Of a stretch of 61,695 bases of DNA, positions 53,929-61,695 are shown piece after piece. The position numbers were made by a program, and so were the translations under genes. The notes under the pieces are model-generated. The model saw only the letters and a program-made list of their open reading frames with translations. It had not been told where the DNA came from and did no database searches. Origin of the DNA: Oscillospiraceae bacterium (GTDB lineage: Bacteria; Bacillota; Clostridia; Oscillospirales; JAAYXM01); assembly GCA_017421025.1 (NCBI GenBank), contig JAFQME010000009.1, forward strand, positions 1 through 61,695. The letters are read 5' to 3'. The first letter of the stretch is position 1. Each line of letters opens with the position of its first letter.

Positions 53929-56900
53929 ATGAAAAAACGGCTTCTTTCGTTGCTGCTGATTCTGTCTATGCTGGTTTCTATGATTCCGGCATACGCACTG
54001 CCGGAGGGGACAGGGACAAACTATGTCTATAATCTGGCACGACTGCAGTACGGGCAGTGGTCAAGTGAAGGAGTCAATCCGAGCACCATCACGGATTGGA
54101 ACTCGATCGATGCACTTGGCAACTACTTTGATCGTACCACAGACCCGTTTAAGTTCTATGCGCAAAGCTCCAAAATCGATTGGCGCTGGACTGGCTCTTC
54201 TCACAACAAAGTGGGTCCGACCATTGACGGTGGCGTGGGTGAATGGGGCGGCATTGTCATCCGTGTTGGAGAGAGTGCACTCTACGATGTGTCCATGCGC
54301 ATCATTGATGATGCATCCGCCGCAAACCTCGATTTTTATCTTGCACCCGCATCTGCAACCAATCCGCAAAATGCGGAATATTATCTTGGGTCGACTGCAT
54401 ATTCGGGAGAAGCTCGTGCGCTGAAGATGGTCTCGTTCGGCGAGCAGTATTTGGACGCAGGCGACTATATCGTAGTCTTTAAAATGAAAAGCAAGGGCAC
54501 GACCTATGCGGCACTTTCCAACGTGACCCTCACCTGGGTGAGCGATGAAAAGCCGATTGAAGCGCCGAAGAACTATGTCTACAATCTGGCTCGTTTGCAG
54601 TACGGTCAGTGGTCAGACAGCGGTGTCGCACCGAACACGCTGACCGATTGGGATTCAATCGACAAACTGGATAACTTCTTTAACCGCACCACCGACCCGT
54701 TTAAGTTCTACGGGGAAAGCTCTGCAGGTATTTGGACCTGGACCAAATCCTCGTTTAATGAAGTCGGTCCGACCATCTACGGCGGCGTAGGCTCTTGGGG
54801 TGGCATTGTTATCCGTGTGGGAGAGAGCGCACTTTACGATGTGTCCATGCGCCTGCTTGACAGCGTCAACGGATCAAGCATGGATTTCTATCTTGCACCG
54901 TTGAATGCGGCCAATCCGCAGGCGGCGGAATACTACATCGGCTCGACTGACTACACCGAAACGACCGCAACCTTGAAGGTCAACTCGTTCGGTGAAAAGT
55001 ATTTGGAAAAAGGCGACTATGTGGTCAGCTTCAAAATCACCAAAAAGGGCTCGGTTTATACCGCCATCTCCAACGTGGGTCTTACTTGGAAGTCTTACGA
55101 AAAACCGGTCGAGCCGCCGAGAGATTATATCTATAACCTCGGACGTCTGCAGTACGGTCAGTGGTCGAGCGAAGGTGTCGCACCGAACACTTTGACCGAT
55201 TGGGATGCGCTTGGGAAACTGGGTAACTACTATAACCGTAAGACCGATCCGTTTATGTTCTACGGCCAGAGCGCAGGCATGAGTTGGACTTGGACCCCGT
55301 CTTCTATGGGAAATGCCGAGTTCGGACCGCGCGGACCGTCCATCCATTGCGGCGCAGGTGAATGGGGTGGCATCAACATCCGTCTTGCGCAGACCGCTCT
55401 GTATGACTTCAACGTTCGATTTGCGGATTACAAAGGCATGCCGTCGCTGAAAATTTATCTTGCTCCGTTCGGAGCAGAAAACCCGATGGATGCAAAATAT
55501 TACATGGGGACTGCGGTTCCGAAAAGTGAAAATGCATTTTCGGTGACCACCGAAAACTTCGGCCGCAGATATCTCCCGGAAGGTGACTACACGGTCATCA
55601 TCGAAAACGTGACAGGGAAAACAGAATTTGCGGGCGGTATCGCCGAAATTCAACTCGGCTTTGTTTCGCTTGAGCCGAGCGAGCGTTTGGTGCTTTCTGG
55701 AGAGGTTGATACTCTGCTGAAGGACGAAACCGTTCCACTCTCTCTTTCCGCAACCTGGGACGGCGAGGAAATCGCACTGGAAGACCTTGACATCCTGCGT
55801 GTCGAGCTGCTCAACCGTGAGGTTGCGACTCTCACTGAAACCGATGGCGCATACTCGGTATTCGGCGTTTGGAAAGGCGAGACCGCAATCCGTGTGAGTG
55901 CAGAGTATGAAGGGGAAGTCACTGCAATCGATATTCCGATTACGGTTGCACTGCCGGAAGGCTATTTGGAACTCGATGTTACCACCGAGGGTGTCTTCTA
56001 TTGCAAAACCAACGAAACAGTATCCATCCCGATGACCTATTGGGTCAACCGTGAGACGGCTTCCGCATCAGACGTCACCGTGACCGCAGAAGTAGAAGAT
56101 CCGACTGTTGCGGACGTTTCGGTTGAGGCGGATGGCAAGGTCAAGCTTTTCGGTAAGTTTGGCGGCAAAACCACCCTCACCGTGACCGTCGCAAAGGACG
56201 GCAAGAGCGAAAGCAGAGAATTCGAGGTTGAAATCGACCCGATTAAGTATTTCTACAGCTTGCACAATGGGTATCAGGGTCCGTGGTCGGATTCGGTCCG
56301 CCCAATTACCTACTTTGTCGATTACGATATGTTCGACAAGAATCCGGAAGGCGAGCTTCCCACCTATTGGACCGCAGAGACCGAGCCTTGGAAATTCATT
56401 GACAAGAGCAGCGGCTTTAGTGTCACAAATGATAAATCCTTCCGCAGCATCGGCTATATTTTCAAGGGCAGCACCGATGACTACATCAACTTCGGCATCA
56501 AGGTGCGCAAGGGCGGTACTTACAACTTTGCGACCCGTGTGACCGGACAGGTCGGCGGCGGACTGATGGATATCTACGTCTCTCCGCTTGGCACTCCGAA
56601 GGAAGAATGGAACAACGACCGCTACTATGTGGGGCGTATCAGCGGCGAGGCTCCGGTTACCACATACGGCATCATTGATCCTGCAGGCAACGTCACCTTG
56701 GAAGAAGGCGAATACAACGTCTACTGCTCCATGCCGGCGGTATCCTCGGGTACAAACGGTATTTGGTTTGTCGGCTTCTGCTTAAATGACATCAGCGAAA
56801 ATCAGTTCCGTGTTTCGGGCAGCAGCGTTGCTCCCATCATGGAAAGCGCAAGCGGCGAAATCCCGCTCCTCGCATTCTACAACGGCGCTGAAATCGGATT

Positions 56901-59900
56901 TGACAGAGTCACCGAGATGAGCGTTACTTCCGCAGATGAGAGAATTGCGACCGCAACTGCAGAAATCGACGGTACCCGTGGCTACCTCAATGTGAACGGT
57001 ATCACGCCGGGTGAAACCACTGTGACGGTTCAGGCGGTTTGCGACGGAATTGTATCCACCAAGACCATCAAGGTTGAAATCGCAAGAAAAGATCAGATCC
57101 AATCCATCACGCTCAATGCTGAAAAACAGAAGCTGGATGCGGGCGACCGTGTGCAGACAACTGTGAGTGCAACCCGTTACGACGGCGCTCCTGCATCGCT
57201 TGAAGGACTTCCGCTTTATTACGAATCCTCGAACCCGAAAGCGGTTTCTGTTGACGGAAACGGTGTGATTACCGCACTCGAAAAGGGTGAGAGCATCGTC
57301 CGTGCATGGACCGAATCGGAAGGCAGACTCTTCAGTGGCGAGATTTTGGTCACTGTTGATACATACAGCCCGATCAAAGATGTGGTCTTTGGTTTCGGAA
57401 ACCAAATCAAGGTTGACGACAGCAAGCCTGTTGAGACTTCGGTTATTCTGGAATCCGGCATGGAGCTTCCGAGCAACCTGTATACTGCAACAGTTACTTT
57501 GGAACATGCAGAACCGGCTGATTGCGTTACCTTGGAAAACGGTGTTTTGAGTGCATCGGCACCCGGTACGTTCTCCTTGCATGTGGCGATTGACTGCGGT
57601 GGAGAAATCGTTGAATTTACCAAGAAACTGTCGGCTATTGCAAAGCCTGATTTGAATGCTCGTCCGGAAGCCTTGCTTTTGAAAGCAGGGAAGAAGACCC
57701 TTAGCGTTGGCGAGCGCACTACGCTTGATGCAGGTGTTTATTACACAGACGGAAGTCTCCTTCCGTTTGATGCAGATACCATGACCCTCACCTATGACGA
57801 TACCGTGTTAAGTTACGAAAACGGCATCATCACCGCACTCTCCTCGGGTGACAGCCTGATCACCTTCGATACGGAAGGTCTTTCCAAAAATCTTCTCCTG
57901 ACTGTGGATGAAGAAGTCCTCGGCTCGGTAGAAGCAAGCCTTGATGGAACACTTTACCCCAATAAAACCGCATCTGTCCAAGTAAGTGCATATACCGATG
58001 TTACAGCACGTGCGATTGCGAACGAAGACCTTTCGATTACATACGCAATTGAAAATGAAGAAATCGCATCTGTTGACGAATCGGGTGTTGTAACGGGTAT
58101 TGCAGACGGCGACACCACCCTCACCGTGACCGTGACCCTTGCGGAAACCTCGGTGAATGCAATTGTTCCGATTACCGTTTATGCTGATACAGCAGATTCC
58201 ATTCAGCTTACAGTCGACAGCAGTGTGATGAAGCCGGATGATACAGACGGTATCCAAATGAAGGTCAGCCTGGTCCGTGCATCGGGTGAGATCACCGAGC
58301 TTGCAGTGTCAGATTTGACCTTTGTGTGCAGTGACCCTGAACTTCTCACCATCACCGAAGAAGGCGTTGCACTTCCAAAGGGAAAAATCGGTTCTGCAAC
58401 CGTCACTGCGACCTTCCATTACGAGGGAAGAGAGCTGTCCTCCGAAATTGAACTTACGGTCAAGGAGGGCAAAACCGAATCGACCATCTATACCAAGGAA
58501 AAACTTGCTGCAGCGAAGAAAAACGTGGAAAACTATGACTGGGCAAGAACCTCTGCGAACACCTTTGACAATCAAGTTGAGTATCTGGTTGGGCAGGAAG
58601 AGTGGGTCACCGAGCTGGTCACCTCGCAGGAACTTCCCCGTAACTGGTGGGCAGCATATCAGTATGACCCGAATTATCAGGTGTGCCGTTACTGCGGCAC
58701 CAACATGACCGCAGACTCCGGCGACACCTATCCGTATAAGATCGACATTGTAAACTACCCATGGAAGATTCAGTGCCCGACCTGTCTGCGCCGCTTCCCG
58801 TCGAACGACTTCGGTGAGTTCTACAAAACCGGCTTGGACGAGCACGGCTTCTGGAGTTATGAGAAGGCAAAGGCAAACGGCTCGCATCTTTTGGTCAACA
58901 CCATGTATCCGGAAAAGGATGAGCACATCGACAAAAACGGTGTCCTTCAGAATGAAGGTGTCCACGGCTGGGGCGTTGACGACGGCTACGGCTACAAAAC
59001 CGGCAAGAAGTACGACACCGCCTACGGTGAATGGGACGAAACCTGGACCTTTATCGCATATTACAATGCGTGGGGCATTTGGAACGGCTTTATCTACGGC
59101 GGTATTCCGCAGATGGTTCGCCGCTTGACCTTGGGTTACACATACAGCGGCGGCGAAAAGAAGGAATACGGACGTGTGCTTGCGGTTTTGCTTGACCGTA
59201 TCGCGGATATCTATCCGGAAATGAGCACAGGCGTATACGACCCGTACATGTTAGACAACGGTTGGTACGGCGGTAAGTTTGCGGGCGGTATTTCGGATAC
59301 CGACCTTGTCGCCGAAATGGCGGCGGCATACGATGCGGTCTTTGATCTCTACGATGACCCGGTTGTCATGGCAAACATCCGCAAGAACGCAGAAAAGTGG
59401 AATTTCGATAACAAAAACACTCCGGCAGAGGTCCGTGAGCATTTCGAAACCAACTTCCTGCACGAAACCATCAAAGCGCTTGATAGCAAGCAGATTTACG
59501 GTAATGACGGCATGCATCAGACCACCATGGTTTACACCGGTGTTGTCCTGGATAAGATGCCGGAAAGCAAGACCCTGATTGACACTGCGCTTACCGTTGG
59601 CAGCGGCGGCATTCTCAACACCATGGCGAGCACGGTCAACCGTGACGGTCACGGTACCGAAAACTCGATCATGTACAACGGCGGCTGGATCAGTGAGTAT
59701 GCAACAATTGCGGACATACTCGGAAATTACAAATCCTATCCCGCTGTAAACCTGTACCAGCATCCGAAGTTCGTGAAGATGCTGAAGATGAATCTCCCGC
59801 TTACTATGGCAAGACGTGCCACCCTCAACATCGGCGACTGCTACGGCTTGGGTGATACCCAGCTTGCTTTGCAGGGTGTGAACCTGGCACGTGCGCTGAT

Positions 59901-61695
59901 GGCAGGCTGCGAGGATCCGGAAATTGCACAGAATCTGTACTTTGTAAACGGAAATTCCTACAACGGCCCGGCCAACCGTGATATTTTCCTGGATCCCGAT
60001 GCGGTTGCGGCAAAGCTGAAAACCATGATTGAGAAATATGGGGAATACGACTTCGATCAGTCCACCCAAATGACCGGCTTCGGTGTCGGTGTCCTGCGCG
60101 GCGGTACTTTCCGTGAGGATAACCGTAAAAGCATCAACACCCAACGTGCGGTCGCAATGTGGTACGGTGAAACCAACGGCCACGGACATTCCAATGCATT
60201 GGACCTCTCCATGTATGCATACGGCATCAACGTGATGCCTGCATTCGGCTATCCCACCAACACCTCCGGTATCGGTTCGACTCAGAACTGGGAGCGTGCA
60301 ACGATTAGCCATAACACGGTTCAGGTCAACGGGGTACAGCAGGACCGCTCTTGGAATCAAACCAACGGCGATCCGCTCCACTTCGACGATTCGGGACGTG
60401 TCAAACTCATTGATGCTCGCAAAGAAGATGCGTATCCGTTGGACGGTGTTTCCGAATACCGCAGAACCGCAATTATGGTGGAAGTGAATGACGAAGACGC
60501 CTACACTGTTGACCTCTTCCGTGTCATCGGTGGCAACGAGCATCTCTACAGCTTCCATTCCCAGTCGAATACGGTCACTGATTATACAGGTCTCAGCCCG
60601 GTTTATCAGAAAATGGGCACCTATGCAGGGCCGAATGTCCCATTTGGTCCGGGCAACCTCGCAAGCGGTTACGACAGCTTCTACGATGTCTACCGTACTG
60701 TGCGTCCGGAAAACAAATACTCCCTCACCTTCAAGGTGGAGGATTTCCGGAATGTCCTTTCCGAGGGTCGTGATTTGTATCTGAGAGTGACTCAGCTCAA
60801 TGACTTTACGCTCGACGACGTTTCGTTCGCAAGTGCGGTACCTCCGAATACCCACGACAATACCCGTGAGATCAAGTACCTGCTTGCACGCAGAAACGGT
60901 AAAGATCTCGACAGCCTCTTTACCACGGTCATCGAGCCGTATGACAAGACTCCGCTGATTGACGACGTCACCGCAGTCACTGTCACCGACCGTGCAGGCA
61001 ACGAGGTGAAGAAAGACGTTCGTGCACTTAAAGTCACCTTGAAGAATGGCAGAGTCGACTACATCGTCTATGCAGCCGATAACACCGTTCGTTACCGCAT
61101 CGATGACAAGTTCGACTTCATCGGCTTTGTCGGCGTGATCTCCTACCGTGACGATGTCGCCATCTACCGCTACCTGCACGACGGCACCATGCTGGACGGC
61201 ATGTACGGTGAAGATGCGGTCACAGGCAACGTCTTGGAGCTGCCGGTCGGCTTCCAGTTCAACAACTGGATTCGGGTTTCTGTCGACCGAAACGTGGATG
61301 TTTCCGAGCTTGCGGGCAAGACCATCTACATCGACAACTACACCGGTGCAAACCTTGATAACGGTGCATATGCAATCAAGGGTGCGGTCAAGAATCCGGA
61401 TGGTACCGTTACCTTGGATATTGGTGACATTACAACCGTCAAGAGCCAAAGTGGTAACAGTTATACCTACAATACACCGATTGGCCGTAAGTATGTCATT
61501 CCGCTCACAACGATCGATGACGACAGTCCGATTGTCGAACCGATTAAGAATCAAGTCGCAATGGTTGGTGACACTTTGAATGTTCCGATTAAAGCAACCA
61601 GCCCGAGCGGGAAAGAACTTACCTATACCCTCACCAGAAGCATCAACGGTGCAACTATGCAGGGCAATGTCTTCTGCTTCACTCCGAGCGCAAGC
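53929..61695 (+). CDS. Giant secreted heparinase II/III-like protein with tandem repeats (partial)
   Basis: At least 2,589 residues; the gene runs off the window. GGGAGG precedes the ATG. Residues 1-23 are a signal peptide. Three tandem repeats start at residues 31, 215 and 399, exactly 184 apart, each opening with YNL-RLQYGQWS and containing FYLAP-type strands; a diverged fourth copy starts near 773. Several BIG2-type Ig-like domains follow to about 1515. Residues about 1530-2350 are heparinase/alginate-lyase-like: a zinc-type pair CRYC (1586) and CPTC (1616), an alpha-barrel rich in Trp and Tyr, then NGHGHSN (His2085, His2087) and ISHNTVQVNG (His2128). A cadherin-like or Ig-like domain begins at the end. 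SLH anchoring beyond the window would fit but is unseen. Confidence 0.88.
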   Translation, partial: MKKRLLSLLLILSMLVSMIPAYALPEGTGTNYVYNLARLQYGQWSSEGVNPSTITDWNSIDALGNYFDRTTDPFKFYAQSSKIDWRWTGSSHNKVGPTIDGGVGEWGGIVIRVGESALYDVSMRIIDDASAANLDFYLAPASATNPQNAEYYLGSTAYSGEARALKMVSFGEQYLDAGDYIVVFKMKSKGTTYAALSNVTLTWVSDEKPIEAPKNYVYNLARLQYGQWSDSGVAPNTLTDWDSIDKLDNFFNRTTDPFKFYGESSAGIWTWTKSSFNEVGPTIYGGVGSWGGIVIRVGESALYDVSMRLLDSVNGSSMDFYLAPLNAANPQAAEYYIGSTDYTETTATLKVNSFGEKYLEKGDYVVSFKITKKGSVYTAISNVGLTWKSYEKPVEPPRDYIYNLGRLQYGQWSSEGVAPNTLTDWDALGKLGNYYNRKTDPFMFYGQSAGMSWTWTPSSMGNAEFGPRGPSIHCGAGEWGGINIRLAQTALYDFNVRFADYKGMPSLKIYLAPFGAENPMDAKYYMGTAVPKSENAFSVTTENFGRRYLPEGDYTVIIENVTGKTEFAGGIAEIQLGFVSLEPSERLVLSGEVDTLLKDETVPLSLSATWDGEEIALEDLDILRVELLNREVATLTETDGAYSVFGVWKGETAIRVSAEYEGEVTAIDIPITVALPEGYLELDVTTEGVFYCKTNETVSIPMTYWVNRETASASDVTVTAEVEDPTVADVSVEADGKVKLFGKFGGKTTLTVTVAKDGKSESREFEVEIDPIKYFYSLHNGYQGPWSDSVRPITYFVDYDMFDKNPEGELPTYWTAETEPWKFIDKSSGFSVTNDKSFRSIGYIFKGSTDDYINFGIKVRKGGTYNFATRVTGQVGGGLMDIYVSPLGTPKEEWNNDRYYVGRISGEAPVTTYGIIDPAGNVTLEEGEYNVYCSMPAVSSGTNGIWFVGFCLNDISENQFRVSGSSVAPIMESASGEIPLLAFYNGAEIGFDRVTEMSVTSADERIATATAEIDGTRGYLNVNGITPGETTVTVQAVCDGIVSTKTIKVEIARKDQIQSITLNAEKQKLDAGDRVQTTVSATRYDGAPASLEGLPLYYESSNPKAVSVDGNGVITALEKGESIVRAWTESEGRLFSGEILVTVDTYSPIKDVVFGFGNQIKVDDSKPVETSVILESGMELPSNLYTATVTLEHAEPADCVTLENGVLSASAPGTFSLHVAIDCGGEIVEFTKKLSAIAKPDLNARPEALLLKAGKKTLSVGERTTLDAGVYYTDGSLLPFDADTMTLTYDDTVLSYENGIITALSSGDSLITFDTEGLSKNLLLTVDEEVLGSVEASLDGTLYPNKTASVQVSAYTDVTARAIANEDLSITYAIENEEIASVDESGVVTGIADGDTTLTVTVTLAETSVNAIVPITVYADTADSIQLTVDSSVMKPDDTDGIQMKVSLVRASGEITELAVSDLTFVCSDPELLTITEEGVALPKGKIGSATVTATFHYEGRELSSEIELTVKEGKTESTIYTKEKLAAAKKNVENYDWARTSANTFDNQVEYLVGQEEWVTELVTSQELPRNWWAAYQYDPNYQVCRYCGTNMTADSGDTYPYKIDIVNYPWKIQCPTCLRRFPSNDFGEFYKTGLDEHGFWSYEKAKANGSHLLVNTMYPEKDEHIDKNGVLQNEGVHGWGVDDGYGYKTGKKYDTAYGEWDETWTFIAYYNAWGIWNGFIYGGIPQMVRRLTLGYTYSGGEKKEYGRVLAVLLDRIADIYPEMSTGVYDPYMLDNGWYGGKFAGGISDTDLVAEMAAAYDAVFDLYDDPVVMANIRKNAEKWNFDNKNTPAEVREHFETNFLHETIKALDSKQIYGNDGMHQTTMVYTGVVLDKMPESKTLIDTALTVGSGGILNTMASTVNRDGHGTENSIMYNGGWISEYATIADILGNYKSYPAVNLYQHPKFVKMLKMNLPLTMARRATLNIGDCYGLGDTQLALQGVNLARALMAGCEDPEIAQNLYFVNGNSYNGPANRDIFLDPDAVAAKLKTMIEKYGEYDFDQSTQMTGFGVGVLRGGTFREDNRKSINTQRAVAMWYGETNGHGHSNALDLSMYAYGINVMPAFGYPTNTSGIGSTQNWERATISHNTVQVNGVQQDRSWNQTNGDPLHFDDSGRVKLIDARKEDAYPLDGVSEYRRTAIMVEVNDEDAYTVDLFRVIGGNEHLYSFHSQSNTVTDYTGLSPVYQKMGTYAGPNVPFGPGNLASGYDSFYDVYRTVRPENKYSLTFKVEDFRNVLSEGRDLYLRVTQLNDFTLDDVSFASAVPPNTHDNTREIKYLLARRNGKDLDSLFTTVIEPYDKTPLIDDVTAVTVTDRAGNEVKKDVRALKVTLKNGRVDYIVYAADNTVRYRIDDKFDFIGFVGVISYRDDVAIYRYLHDGTMLDGMYGEDAVTGNVLELPVGFQFNNWIRVSVDRNVDVSELAGKTIYIDNYTGANLDNGAYAIKGAVKNPDGTVTLDIGDITTVKSQSGNSYTYNTPIGRKYVIPLTTIDDDSPIVEPIKNQVAMVGDTLNVPIKATSPSGKELTYTLTRSINGATMQGNVFCFTPSAS

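Noticed and set aside
59251..61554. A 767-codon antisense open frame inside the giant surface-protein gene
   Set aside because: The plus-strand frame is continuous for over 2,500 codons with clear domains. The antisense product shows no domain and no ribosome site.

Overview
The window comes from a spore-forming, Gram-positive anaerobe of the Clostridia type (Firmicutes/Bacillota), probably near the Oscillospirales or a related gut or digester lineage. The evidence is the spoVA genes, SpoVB-like flippase, lipoprotein and S-layer-homology (SLH) surface proteins, strong AGGAGG-type ribosome sites, sigma-A promoters with 17-bp spacers, and Firmicutes-style housekeeping proteins. By eye the G+C is near one half. 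No species can be named from the sequence alone.

Layout. 1-3.6 kb: end of an SLH protein, then two tandem paralogous solute-binding lipoproteins without permeases. 3.7-12 kb: purA, a GNAT-aldose epimerase pair, a flippase, and a minus-strand run of NAGPA-SLH protein, M24 peptidase and cysE. 12-18.6 kb: secA, a signal-peptidase-like protein with an ABC exporter, a PP2C phosphatase and a DMT transporter. 18.6-22.1 kb: a 300-bp inverted-repeat element, then a three-gene operon of a CbbX/SpoVK-type AAA+ ATPase, a YbjN-fold protein and ClpP. 22.3-25.5 kb: galT-galK-galE. 25.6-31.1 kb: trmL and the glycolytic genes pgk-tpiA-gpmI-eno. 31.1-33.6 kb: dusB with an ECF sigma/anti-sigma pair. 33.6-45.5 kb: spoVAC, then about 10 kb of sugar and glycerol-3-phosphate genes, then spoVAD-spoVAEB. 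45.5-46.2 kb: a hotdog thioesterase and two tRNA genes. 46.2-53.3 kb: an integrated element in the tRNA-fMet gene. 53.9 kb to the end: the first 2,589 codons of a giant secreted heparinase-like protein.

Most striking points. (1) The AAA+ protein encoded with ClpP ends in the exact tripeptide Ile-Gly-Phe, the type of motif Clp ATPases use to dock on ClpP; with the YbjN chaperone-like protein this may be an undescribed Clp-type protease. (2) A 7.1-kb element lies between 46-bp repeats of the tRNA-fMet 3' half. It has an integrase, an excisionase, a DUF927 helicase/primase and a Mor-type activator but no relaxase or virion genes, and it supplies a substitute tRNA terminator. (3) glpP and the next gene each have a leader terminator of the same design, suggesting GlpP antitermination acts twice in one operon. 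(4) spoVA is split by a catabolic island. (5) The giant surface protein carries 184-residue tandem repeats ahead of a polysaccharide-lyase-like region.

Genes work together in clear blocks: Leloir galactose use feeding lower glycolysis; a LacI/MFS/GH39/isomerase set for an unidentified glycoside; a GlpP-controlled FAD oxidoreductase set for glycerol 3-phosphate; and surface proteins for binding and degrading polysaccharide.
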